Assembly (NCBI GenBank): GCA_963969365.1
Contig: OZ017759.1
Location: forward strand, 2,232,001-2,296,000
Source of the DNA: Asterochloris sp. CNOR1
Taxonomy: Eukaryota; Chlorophyta; Trebouxiophyceae; Trebouxiales; Trebouxiaceae
DNA length: 64,000 nt
Direction: 5' to 3'
Part shown: positions 1 to 12,200 of the stretch, piece by piece
Position numbering within the stretch: position 1 is the stretch's first letter
How the letters are laid out: each line of letters starts with the position of its first letter
The notes under the pieces: generated by a model
What the model was told of the DNA's origin: nothing
The model's input: the letters and a program-made list of their open reading frames with translations, nothing else
Database searches by the model: none
Made by a program: the position numbers and the translations under genes

Positions 1-514
1 CCATCCAGCGCAGGACCTGCAGGTGCAGCCCAGCTACGCTGAGAAAGCATGTCCAACATTGTGCTGCAGTCGTGTGCAGGCTTTTGTATAGAAGCAGGAG
101 TGCGCCAGAGCCCCACAGGGCAACAGAGGCTGACCCGTGGGCAGTTGCTCAGAGGGGGGTGGTGACTAGACTGAGACTTGTACAGCAGAGACAAAATGTC
201 CAACGCAGAATGTGCTCAAAGCAGCCCAGGTGTGCTGGGGCATGGCTTGTACATATGCTGCCAGGGGGGGATACTGGTCATCCTCCAGCGCAGACCTGGC
301 AAAGTGCTGACGTGCAGCAGTCCAGGAGGGCAGGCTCCCCACGCAATCTGGGGAGCGTGACCTCTGGGACTCCAGCTCATTGAGACTTGCCAGGCGCAGT
401 TTGAAACAGATCACCATGTTTCTGGGTCTGATCACCGACCCTCATGCATGCCACGAGTGGCCACGCTCAGCTTGAGAGTGGCCACGCTCAGCTTGAGAGC
501 GGTGCTGTGCCTGA

Positions 515-845
515 CACAGGTGCACAGTCTGCAAGCAGGGTGTGTTCACGAGGCAAAGCATCATGGCTATCTGCTGCTTCCAAAGAATCAGAGAGCTTGA
601 TCCTTAGAGGCAAGAATAGTGTGATAATGCCTTGCCTTGTGAACACCCTGCTGTGCAAGGAGGTGCAATCCAGAGAAGCCACAGGTGCACAGTCTGCAAG
701 CAGGGCTTCCAGAAGGCAAAGCGTTATCACACCTGCTGCTTCCAAAGCATCAGAGAGCTTGATCCTTAGGAAACAGCCGAGTAGTGCCATAGTGCTTTGT
801 CTTGTGAACACCCTGCTGTGCAAGGAGGTGCAGCCCAGAGAAGCC
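515..845. repeat. Tandem duplication, unit about 166 bp
   Basis: Two consecutive units share the sequence ACAGGTGCACAGTCTGCAAG near their start, then CAGAGAGCTTGATCCTTAG, then CTTGTGAACACCCTGCTGTG. They differ by scattered substitutions and small indels, so this is an old tandem duplication. A 20-bp near-repeat (GAGTGGCCACGCTCAGCTT) directly precedes them at about 455-500. Confidence 0.75.
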
Positions 846-1589
846 AGCGGATGCTGTGTGTGGCTGGCCAGCTTCCGACACAGACTTGGGACATCACAGG
901 GTGCATGCAGTCTCCACATCATAGTCACATATTGCAGCTGGCCTCTGGAACCTCTGCACATCAAAGACTCTCAGGAGGCTCAGAACCTGCATGCTTGCAC
1001 CCCAGGGGACGATTCAGAACATTCTGTTCTGGACAGACCGTCTCAGGCGCAAGAAGGCGGATGTTGAGCAACCCTGCTGCTCCAGCGTGTGGGTTCAGAC
1101 ACTGGCTTGAGCCATGCTCAAGCTGGGACCGGCACTGACATATGCGTTTCCCAGGACTGCTGTCAAGCACACACAGAGCCCGGAGGTCGTGTTCCCCAGA
1201 ATCTGGAAGTTCAGACGCAAATGGATTGCTTCAAATCTGCATGTGACAATATTCAGGTGCTCAGGGCACACGGCCACCATAGGTTTGGAGCTGACCATCA
1301 AACATGCCATGAGCGGGCACTCTCAGCTCAAGTAACGGTGCTGCAGTCAACACGTGCACAGCACTCGGAACTTGTGAGGGAGCAGTACCATGATGACTTG
1401 CTGAACTAAATCGCTGTTGTGCAGGTGCCAACATGCTGCTCTGGCACCAAGCTCATTCAAGAAAACGAATGAGAACCCAGCCAGACTCTGTGACCAAAGT
1501 TTGACAACCACATCTGACATGCGTGGCCACGCTCAAGTCCAAGCTGTGTGTGTCAATTTCAGGACAGGGGACATGATGGCTTCTTTCCA

Positions 1590-3350
1590 CTATGCCTCAC
1601 TGCCTTTGCCTTGATGGCAAGGCACAGCACCCACATGCTCAACCTGAACTCCCTCGTGCCATGCACAGGGGCCGAAAAGACAAGAGCCAATGAAGACCCA
1701 TGAAGGGGCACTGGCTCTGCCAAGGCCTCATGCGATGCGCTGGTCATTTGCTGGGGCAGCGCCACTGCAGTGGCTGTGCTCCGATGGGGCAGAGCGACAG
1801 CAGTGGCAGACGCTCTGCAGATGACCAGCAGACGGCACAAGGCACAAGGCGCTGCAAGTCTGAAATATCGTGCACCCCACACCCAAGCCCATTTTTGCTT
1901 GTAGTGTGGGGCAAGGCATCTCAGATACAGCAGGACAGTGGCTCTCCTGCCGCATGTGTCCAAGCACAGACCCTATCAGGCCTCATTGGCAGGGCCCAGC
2001 AATCTCAAACAGATCAGGCCCAATCCTGATCTGATTAAGACTGCTGGGCCTGCAATGACAGCCCATTGGGCTGCAAGCCCAATCTACACTGCAGCACAGC
2101 AGCTTGCCAGAAGACCATGCTGTACACAGACCCTGCATCAAGCAACACTAGAGTTTGGTCAGGCGCAGTTTGAATCTCAACAGGTCACACTGCAATGCGC
2201 AACATTGAGGCTACATCAGATGGCCTTTGACAATTTCCTATCTGTCATCGCAGATTGTTGAAGGCCAGCTGATGAAGTGTCACTGTCATGCCTTGCAGTG
2301 TGTCTGCAAGGCATTTGGTTTCCCATTGTTGAGGTGTTGGCTGTAACTCACTGTCACTGTCCATAAGGGGCCTCAGCTGAGGCTGAACATGGACAGGAAG
2401 ACAGGTAGCAAAAGCCAAACAGCTTGATACCAGAAAGCTATCAGACACAATTTATTGGGTCTGAAAGCTGACCTCCTTCCATGACCAGAGCTAAGGGACA
2501 AAGCTGCAAGGTACACAGTGCATGATGCCATTTGGTCCTTAGGAAGCAGCAAACTACCATGATGCTGTTGTTTGCCAAGACACTGTTGTGCATGGAGGGG
2601 CCATCACAGAAGAAGCCACTGTGTTTGCACAGTCCAGAAATTGGCACGTGAACCTGACGTGAGCAGCCTCAAGTCAAAGCTGATTGTCTCTCTTTGGACA
2701 CAGGACATGGTGGAGCGCTTTGACTGTGCCTCGGTGCACCACCATTGGGTGGGATTAGAGCAGCTACATAGCTTACTTGACCATGCCCAGGATCCGGTCA
2801 AGGCACCCCGGCTGGCAGATAGCTGTTCCAAGCACTTGAAAAAGCTGTGCACCTGCCGTATGTGCCTTCACCAAAATCCTGAACGTAGGCAGCACAACCA
2901 CTTGCCGACAAGGCAAAGCACCCACCTGCTCAAGGTGACCTCCCTGGTGCCATGCAGGGGGGCAGGAAGACAAGAGCCAATGAAGACCCACAGAGGGGCA
3001 CAGTGGCTCTGCCCTGGGCCTCGCGCAGCCCGCTGGTCCTTTGCTGGGGCAGAGCCACTGCAGTGGCTCTGCCCCGCAAAACACCAGTGGGCGGCGCCAG
3101 GCCCAAGGCGCTGCATATGGAAAAACTCCATGCACCTGCTTCACCTGGATCCATATGCACGTAGTGTGGGGCAAGGCATCTCAGATGCAGCAGGACGGTG
3201 GCTCTCCTGCTGTCATATGACTCCAAGGACAGACCCCATCAGGGCAAAATCCGCTTTGTTTGAGGCTGTTGGGCCGTGCGTGAGTGTGAGTGAGACATGG
3301 GCTGCAAGCCCGGGTTTCACTGCGGCACAGCAGCCCGCCACAGAAGCAGG
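1590..3350. repeat. Long direct repeat, copies about 1,280 bp apart
   Basis: The segments at about 1,590-2,120 and 2,880-3,350 share several diagnostic strings in the same order: AAGACAAGAGCCAATGAAGA, GCTGGTC(A/C)TTTGCTGGGGCAG, then GTAGTGTGGGGCAAGGCATC, then TGGGCTGCAAGCCC. The sequence between the copies is not clearly shared, so either a unit of about 1.28 kb decayed or the repeat was inserted twice. No coding role is visible. Confidence 0.7.
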
Positions 3351-4649
3351 TGGGTTTTCTTTGGCCGTACACAAATCAAAGGAACCCACACCAAAGCAAC
3401 AGAAGTAGGTCTGTCAGGCACGACTCCACACAGTAGCCGTAATGTGTGTTGCCTTGCCAACACACTGGTGCCCACAGGAGGAAAGTCCAATGAAGCCACC
3501 ATGCTCGTGGGTCCAAAAGATGACACCCAGCTTTGACCTGAGCCTGGCCGCTCATGTCAGAGACGAGTGTAGTCTTCGGACGCACATGACATGGTGGCTT
3601 CTCTGGACTGCACCTCCTGTGCGTGACACTGTGTTGGCAACAACCAGGCACCATGCTTCCTGAGTAAGTGCACCTTGACACACAGGGCTGCAGTCAGGGC
3701 AAGACAACAACCAACCTATCAGAGACCGACCCTCATAATGGACATGAGCGGCCTTGCTCAGGTCAAAAAATGTTTGTCAGTCTCTTTAACTGAGAGCACA
3801 CTGCTTTCTCTGGACCTCGCCTCCCTGCGCAGCCATGCATGGGCAAGGCAAACGATGATTTCCTGCTTCTCCCAACAGTAGTTCAGCCATCACCCAGAAG
3901 CACTCCTTGCTCCCCACACAACAAACAGCCCCAGACAAATCGTTGATGCTCAGTGCCCGGCCGAAGCACATTGCGCTGAGCACTTTGTGCTGGGTCGGCA
4001 GCGTTTCTACACACAGCGTGCAGGGAGATACTCTCCAAGCATGCTGTGCGCAAGACTGCTGGCAACCCAGCGCAAAATGCTCAGGATCGCCTCATCCACA
4101 GCACCTGGGCTTCTGCCATCGCACCCCAGACAAAGGACCTGAAAAGGGCCACGATGCTCATTGCCTGGCTTGCCCCTCCGCGTAAAACATGAGCATGGTG
4201 CTCAGGGTGCACAGGGGAGGGGCCTGGCAGACGTGTGGGCAGGGTGCGACCTGTCTGGCAGCTGGGGGATCACCAGCTCTGCAGTGCCAGGCCGTCAAGC
4301 AGCACAAAGCACAGCCGAGACCTGCCCACATGTACTACTGCTGCCCCACCTGGCTCAGCCTCCCCGTGCAAGGGGGCGTACAAAAGGCTGGCAGCCTGAA
4401 TTGAGCCCATCTTCTGGCAGCCATGACCAGAGAGACCCGAAACCTCAACCCACAGCCCCAACTTGCAGCTGCACGTGGGCAGCACTGGTGCAAGGACAGC
4501 TGCTCAGTGGGACTCCCCTGGGAAAGGCCAGCAGCTGCAGCCCACATGCCAGTTCTGCATGAAGACTGGCAACAGCCCACCAGCCCCTACTCCTCCCCAA
4601 TGATCCAGCAAACCCCAGGTTGAAACTTGCAGCCTATGGCCCAGCTCAC

Positions 4650-5145
4650 CTGCTCGTCCACTCGTAGGTTGTGGTCGAGGGCAGGTAGCACGCTGGGGGC
4701 AGCCTTGAAGGTCATCTGCCACATCGCCGCCTGCATACAGGTCAGCGCTGCAAGCATCAGCAATGCCTGCCTCCAGATGGGCCATCATCAACAATAACAC
4801 CAGCGCACCTGTAGGCACGGCAGGAGAGGCGCCAGACTGAAGAAGGAGATCCTGAGCCAACAAGGACAGCACAGCCAAGCAGCTGCAATCCAGTGCAGCA
4901 GATACCATGCCCCAGATCATGCTGCAGGAAGGCGGCGCCGCACATGAAGACCCCCAGCCCACCTGATCAAATTTCTGGCCAGACTTGCGGATGTCGTAGG
5001 CCAGGATCTCGTCCCCGAAGGAGGTGATGCTGCGCAGGACGCCGCCATTGTCCAGCACGGTGGTGCCTGCAGTCCTGATGATGCCTGCAAGCTTGGCCCG
5101 GGGCAGCTGGGGCCGGGCCAGGCAAAAAAGCTCGTACAGAGGCAT
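4650..5145 (-). CDS. MRPS6: Mitochondrial ribosomal protein bS6m (3' end not found)
   Basis: Component of the mitoribosome small subunit. Exon 1 (5,145-4,963) starts at ATG with MPLYELFCLARPQLPR, followed by a GGVLRSITSFG stretch and YDIRKSGQKFDQ, the first strands and turn of the S6 fold as in plant mitochondrial S6. A GT donor follows. Exon 2 (4,730-4,650) is in phase and encodes MWQMTFKAAPSVLPAL and LRVDEQ, again as in bS6m. Both exons are whole numbers of codons. The family normally continues with an LRW(x)xxK segment; I could not place that exon. A candidate with ILRWV near 4,060-4,110 is weak. The gene is divergent from ALS, sharing about 1 kb of upstream DNA. Confidence 0.8.
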
Positions 5146-6215
5146 GCTGCCCGGTTAGATTGTGGAGAGCTGGCTGCGCACAGCTGGATTCAGAGTCCAT
5201 CTGCTTCGTTCACCCGCCGTTCAGCCCAAAGTATTGAAAAGCAAGGGCTGTGGCAGGCTCATCACAATGCAGGCACAGAGCATCCAGAGTGGGGAGGCCC
5301 ACGTTGCACCGCCCCAGCTCAAGAGATCTCAGGCCTGGACTCACATGCAGGCAAGGCCCTCCCGCTGCTGCAAGACTATAATGCATCTCGGCAGAGGACT
5401 CGGCCTGACTCAGTTGCAGATGTTGCAGGCCCCCAAAAGGCTGTGTAGCAGGAGTCACTGCGATGCAAGGAGTCTGCGCTCACACAACATGGCCATGAGG
5501 TGAGACTGGCCATTGCCAGGAAGGCAGATGCATGCAGGCAGCCAGGCAGGCAAGGCCCCGGCAGGTGCCAATTTGCCGCATGTGGACGGATCACCATATG
5601 TCACGCCTGCCGACAACAGTCCCTCTTGCGGCGTGCAGGCCCCCAGTCAGCACTTACGCATCGGCCAAGCTGGCTGATTCAGGACGCCAGCAACCCCAGC
5701 AGACCCAGCGGCCAGATGGCCGCAATGGTGCTGCTACAGAGCGGGAGCAGGCACGTCCTGCCACATCCGTGCAGGTGACATTCTGGCTGCATCCGAGAAG
5801 AGTCGGCAGCAAGCAGCCAGGCATGACAACTCGGCAGCTATTGTGCAGTGCATTGTGCAGGCCCCTCTGCTGGTCGGTGTCTGGCCCCAGTGTAGAGGTT
5901 TGCAACAGCAGGCTTCGATGACATCACCTAGCAACGAGCAGGCCTCCCTTTTGCACTCAATCAATACAGTTCAGCTATATGGCACAGTTCTCAGTGCACC
6001 TTATGCATGTTGGGTTTGCTGTCAAGCCTGTCACCGTGTTGCGATGCTGAATCTTCAATGGCCTCACATGGGTCTGCTGCACAGCTGTCTTCTTGTCCTC
6101 ACAGGCTGACTGAACTTCCTTCAATGGCTGTGGAATTTCTGCCCATGTTGTCGTCTGAGCATGCTTCGCCACTGGCTTCATTGGCTGCCATGCATCAGTA
6201 TTCACCTGCCTGCAG
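5146..6215. other. Intergenic region between bS6m and ALS
   Basis: Divergent upstream region of about 1.07 kb. It should hold both promoters, the ALS 5' UTR and the missing ALS exon(s) for the plastid transit peptide and start codon. I could not pick one ATG exon that splices in phase to 6,216. No repeat or RNA gene was seen. Confidence 0.5.
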
Positions 6216-9200
6216 GACGATTGGAGCTCCTCCAACGAGCAGCTGCAGATAGCCCGCGATGCTGCGCGGGCGTCGATGGACCACATCGGCCCCGAGGAGT
6301 GGGTGGACCGCTTTGGGAACGAGCCTCGCAAGGGCGCAGACATCCTGGTGCAGTGCCTGGAGCGAGAGGGAGCCTACAGGTGCAGCTTGCCACTGAGCTC
6401 TGTAAGCTGCTCTGCATGCAGCTGGCCGTCATGCCTGGATGTCCCTGCTAGAGCTAAGACTTCTTGAGGTCAGTGCAGCATGAGGGGCCCCACAGATGTA
6501 GATTGCCTTGGGGCCGAGGAAACCTGAGATGCAGTGCCTGGTCCCAAAGAAGGGGTACGCCACTCTGGTGACTTCTGGCCAATCTGGCTGACTCTTAAGC
6601 CTTGTTAGGGGACAGCCTTGCTTGCAGCAGGAACAGGCCCAGCATGGAGTAGACTCTGGTGCAGCTGAAGTGGTAGGGGCCCTGCAGGCCACTGGCTCAG
6701 CTGAGTGGCCATGATCTGGCTGACTCTCAAGCCTTGTTAGGGGACAGCCTTGCTTGCAGCGGGAACAGGCCCAGCATGGAGTAGACTCTGGTGCTGGAGC
6801 TGAAGTGCTGGGGGCCCTGCAGGCAACTGCCTGAGCTGAACTGGCCATGGCCTTGTTGCCCATCAGCTTGAACTGGGGCGCGTGCATGCTTATTTGCCTG
6901 GGTGTGTGCAGGTGGTCCCCTTGGCTGCCATGAAGATAACAGGTTTGGTCTGCAGGTGGGAGCTTGCTCGTTGGGCTGATTGCTGGACCCTGGCGGTGCA
7001 AGTGCTTGCATAGGGTCGAGATCTGGTCTGCTCACACCGTCTGAGGGTAGGACACAGCACTGCAGGTTGTCAACCATGCCACCACGGCGTCGTTACCTGC
7101 CCCCAAGAGGTGCCTTCCTTCTAACCCCTATATTGTCTGAGCTTTACTCCTGCCCTGCTCCTTCTCCAGGGTGTTTGCCTACCCCGGCGGCGCCTCCATG
7201 GAGATTCACCAGGCCCTCACCCGCAGCAATAAGATCAAAAACACCCTCTGTCGACATGAGCAGGTGGGCTACAGTTGCTGCGAGAGCATTGCATTGCAGC
7301 TGCTTGCACTGCAAGATCGACGCTCGATGGCCACAAGCACTTGCGTATCTTGCAGGGCATGTGGCAGCGATTGGACACAGCAATCTGGTCTTGTGTTGGC
7401 AAATACAATCTGAAGCTGCACAGCAGCCTACTGCCTACCACACACAGGCCTTGGAGATGGCTGCCTCGTATCTTTGGCATGTAACAGTTGCTGAACATCA
7501 TGTGGCAGCTTTTGCAACTGTCTCTCGCTGCATTGCAGCTGCGCACAGCCCACTGCTGTGCCCACTGCCATGCAGGGAGAGATCTTCGCAGCAGAGGGGT
7601 ACGCAAAGACGACAGGCGACGTCGGCGTGTGCATAGCCACGTCAGGCCCTGGCGCCACCAACCTGGTGACTGGGCTGGCAGATGCTCTGCTGGACAGCAT
7701 CCCCATGGTGGCCATCACTGGGCAGGTGAGGCGGGATGCTGCCTGCTTCCCATAGCCCTGCGCGTCTGGTTGCATGTTGGGTGGGCATCGCGATTTTGGG
7801 CTCGTGCATGCTGCCACAAGTTCTTGGCAGTTGAGGCAGCTGTGAAGCATCCTTAAGGGGCAACTGTCATGGGGCAGGCGGGTGGTGTCTGGTCGCTCTG
7901 TGCTCCTGTGCATTGGGAGGTGTCTGCCTGCACCATGCTCATGCACGCTGTTGCTGGACTCTGGAGAAGCCTGTAGGTGAGCAAGGGTGGGTCCTGCTGG
8001 GCTGCTTCTGCCTGCTGCTGTGCATCATTGGCGGTCGTGGAGGTGGTTTTCATGGGGCAGCTGAAGACAGAAGCCTGCGAGAGCCTGGAAAAGCCTTTGA
8101 AAAGCAATTTCTGCGCCAGAAGGGTGCAGGCAAAAATAAGGACACAGGAGCCTTTCTGTCGGAAGGGGCCGCCACTCACGAGTCTGCTTAGAGCCTGCCC
8201 GGAGCCATCTCGTCTCATGCACGACGCACAGGTCCAGGCCTGGGGAGGCTCATGGAGCCAGCTGCTGGCCACCCATACTCATTATCTTGCAGATGCATGA
8301 CGGCATCACAACATGCCTGCAGGTTCCCAGGCCCATGATCGGCACAGATGCGTTCCAGGAAACACCCATAGTGGAGGTGACCCGCCAGATCACCAAGCAC
8401 AACTACCTCGTCATGGACATTGCAGACCTTCCCCGCGTCATGAAGGAGGTGGGTTCAGAGACATGTCTCTTCTACTCTACCCAGCGGTTAATTACATGCC
8501 CAGTTGCTTGGGCCACTGGTCTCTCCCTAGCAGCACTTGCGCCAAATCAATGCGCTGTGAGGAGGTGGGACAGGTCAGTGTTACATTGTGCCCGGCTGGT
8601 GGGTCACCTGGCCATGGCACACCCGCCTTGCGCCAGGAAGGATGTGGGTGCGAGGGTTGACGAGCTTGCGCTGCACCCAGATGTGAATGCCTGGTCACAG
8701 GCAATGCAAACGCCCCCCATGTGATGACGGAGGCGTGCCTGGGATTACGTCAGGCTGCCATACTGCGCAAGGCGGGTGTTGCTGCTGGCCTGCTGCTGCA
8801 CAGGATCTTGAGGGAGACTGGTACAGGAGGCCCTACAGGCTGGTTTGATGCAGTGTGCTAGGTAGAGGGCTCTGCCAAGCACAGCACTGTGTAAAGTCAC
8901 TCAGCAGGGTGACCTGGATCTTGTTCTTACTGCAGTGAGTGCTGCCAGGCTGTAGCCTCCCCACTACCAACAGTGCCTCTTTGGCTCCGTGTTCAGTGCT
9001 CACCTAGCTCCATGCTGCTGCAGGCGTTCTACCTGGCTCGCACAGGGCGCCCCGGTCCAGTCCTGGTGGACGTACCCAAGGACATCCAGCAGCAGCTGGC
9101 TGTCCCCGACTGGGGGTCCTCGATGGCCATCGCGGGCTACATGAGCCGCCTGCCCCCTCCCCCACAGGAGGCACAGCTGCAGAAGATTGTTGAGGCACTG

Positions 9201-12200
9201 CACCAGGTGAGGGTAATTGTTGAGGCCCCACCAGGCTAGAATGCACCAGTTGAGATTGCAGTCGGAGGCCCTGCTCCAGGTGAGAGTGAAGCTGGTGGAG
9301 CTTGGGAAAGTTGCCCAGCCGGCGCAGAGTTAGAGGACCTTCTCAGACTGCAGAGGGTGCTGCAGATTTTGTTGCTGCCAGCCTGGGATCAACCACACCT
9401 GAAGCCAGCGGCAGCCCAGTCTCGCAATTGTCTGATCGTGCAGCAGCAGACCCCTCCAGCACCAGTCTGCCTCCCCTTACAGCCCCCATGCGGCGGCAAG
9501 CCCTCAAGGCTGTGCTGCGTGCTGCAGCAGCTTCACAGATGCTGCGTGTTGGGGACTGCTAGCCTGTGGCTGCAGTTACAGCCCGCATCACTGATGTCCC
9601 GTTCATCCTGCCTGCAGGTCTGCAGGCCAGTGCCTACGTGTGTGCAGCTGCCTGAAAACAATGCAGGCCCAGCCCCTGGCTGCCATTGCTGCCCCTGACA
9701 CTGACATTCTGCATGCTTTTGGTCTGCAGACCTGCATCTGCCCTGCTGTGCACAGATGCCAGGCTGTGCTGCTTCAAGGAAGTAGGCAAGCCTGATGCAT
9801 GTGGGCTGCACCTCTTTAAACGCCAGCAACTCCATTGACCCCACCTGCGATCTTGTCAATGGCATTCTTTATGTGCAGGCCAGCAGCACTGATGTCCTGT
9901 ATGTGCCCCCTCAGCCAGCAGCACTGACACCCGGCGCATGCTGCATGCAGGCACGCAAGCCTGTGCTGTACGTGGGCGGCGGCTGCCTGGACGCGAGCGC
10001 CGAGCTGAGGGAGTTTGTGCAGCGCACAGGCGTCCCCGTGGCTGCCACCCTCATGGGCCTGGGCGCCTTCCCTGAGGACCACGACCTTGCCCTCCAGGTG
10101 AGGTGGCCCTGCTCTGGCACATTGTGCTGGCGCAGCTCTGGGCTTTTTGGTCGATCGCAGCATGGAGGATTTGGGGGTAGGTCCTGTCATGATGCACAGC
10201 CATGTGCACAGCATCAGACTTGACACCCCAGTAGTGGCTGAGTTTGGCAGTGGATTCTGCCTGGCCAGGGTGCCTGGCTTGAGCCCCATTTAGCTGCTGG
10301 ACAGCTCCACTGCCTCCTGCCGGCCTCTGGTGTCTGCTTCAGTGACCGATGTCTGCTCCAGCAAGCCTGCCACCTCACACTGTATTGCGCCCTGCTGCAA
10401 TTGCTGGGCATGCATGGCACCACAACACCTACCATCAGCGTTGCTGAGGAATGATCCCCTGCTGGCCTGTGTTACCTGCATTTATGACCAAAGCTTGCTC
10501 CAGCAGGATTTCGACACCACTCTGGTCCCTGCTGCAGATGCTGGGCATGCACGGCACCGTGTCCGCCAACTTCGCCGTCGACGAGGCCGACCTCCTGCTG
10601 GCCTTTGGCGTGCGCTTCGACGACAGAGTGACGGGCAAGCTGGAGCGCTTTGCCTCCAAGGCGCGCATCGTGCACATCGACATCGATCCCGCAGAGATCA
10701 ACAAGAACAAGCAGACGCACATCATGGTCTGCTCGGACACGCGGCCGGCCATTAAAGGTGAGGTCCCTGGGACAGGGTGTAATGGTTTTGAATGAGACAG
10801 GGGGCCGCACATGGGGCCTGTGCCATCTCAAGCGGTGGTGCTGCCTATCTGAGGTAGCCAGAGGCTGAGGCCATGCAACACTCTTCAGGGAGTGATTGCA
10901 GGGGCTGTTGTTGCGCCGTAGACTCGAAATGCCAAGGCTGTGTTCATGTGCATGTGTTGCCGCAGTTGCCGGCATGAGCGCCTTGCTGCGACACCAGCCT
11001 ATGCACGCAGGCTACTCAGACACCTGGCTGAGCACCACGTGCCCCTGCAGCTCAACAACCTGTTTGCACAGCCGCCCTTCGCTGAACCCCCCCTTCCAAT
11101 GCTGCAGGCATCAACTCCCTGCTGGCGCAGCAGCCCCTGCCCGCTGGCCACTTCGACACGTGGCTGAGCAGCATCATGGAGATCAAGGAGCGGTTCCCCA
11201 TGTGGTACCCCAAGAGGGATGACGTCATCGTTCCCCAGTGGGCTATTGAGGTGAGGCCATGTTCCCCAAGACGAAGGACGTCATCATCCTTTTGAGGCAA
11301 TAATGTGCTGGCGGCTGCAGGGATTGGATCTGCCCGATACCACTTGCTTTTGCTGCTTGCACACTGATGGAGGGATGCTGTTGTTCAGCGTCCCTCAATG
11401 GGCCCTTGGGTTGGGGCCTGGCAGAAGTTTGGTCTGGTGTCATGGCAGGCAAGGAGTTGCTGCCCCTCCTCCTTGCTTGCGCCTCATGCCCAGCCTACAG
11501 CAATGTGGGGCGTCCCCCTTTAGCCAGGTTGCAGCACTGGCCTGAGGTGCTTGGAAGGGAGTTTGGCTTGCGCAGCATACACAGGCCTGCACTGCTTGGG
11601 AAATGGAGCTGTGTCAGCACGCAGGTGTACTGCTCTGAGGCGTTGCTGCTGCTGTGCCAATGCCTCACTGCTGCTTGCCTGCAGGTCCTCTGGGAGGAGA
11701 CCAATGGGGATGCCATCATCACAACCGGGGTTGGGCAGCACCAGATGTGGGCAGCGCAGTGGTACAAGTACACAGAACCCCGCAGGTGCGCCCCACTGTG
11801 TTGCATGTGGCCCTGTTCCGGCGGGCCTGTCTGCAGATCCCCACAGCTGTGCCTCCTGCGGCATGTCGCACCAGACTGCAGTGACCTGGCTGCACATGGG
11901 CCTGACTGCTGCTCTCCTGCTTTGGCAGGTGGGCATCGTCTGGCGGCCTCGGGTCCATGGGCTTCGGCCTGCCAGCTGCCATTGGCGCAGCTGTTGCGTG
12001 GGACGGCACAGACAAGGGGCGGCCAAAGAAGGTGCGTGTGCCCAGCAGCAGGGGTGTGGCTTTCAGCAAGTCTGGGACTCACCTTGCCCCTCACTACAGA
12101 CAGCCTTGACTCAGCCTGACAGCAGGTAGAGCATCAGATCACTAGCTTAGTACTGCTGCGCTGCTTTCACGTCAAGACGCGCAGCTCGTAAGCATCACGG

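Larger units (their letters stand above)
1..4640. repeat. Gene-poor degenerate repeat region
   Basis: No conserved protein segment is recognisable in any frame. The stretch is filled with imperfect repeats: a tandem pair of about 166 bp (about 515-680 and 681-845), a long direct repeat (about 1,590-2,120 and 2,880-3,350), and a dispersed unit of about 60 bp in both orientations (near 620-690, 790-845, 2,540-2,625 and 3,430-3,505 forward; 1,570-1,625, 3,590-3,660 and 3,790-3,870 reverse). Open frames here keep no motif between copies. The last exon of the bS6m gene may lie near 4,010-4,110 on the minus strand, but this is a weak guess. Confidence 0.6.

Noticed and set aside
4010-4110. Candidate last exon of bS6m containing ILRWV
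   Set aside because: Only five residues fit the family and the required acceptor phase does not work cleanly.
11495-12094. 199-codon minus-strand frame over ALS exons
   Set aside because: Antisense shadow of conserved ALS exons in GC-rich DNA; no family resemblance.
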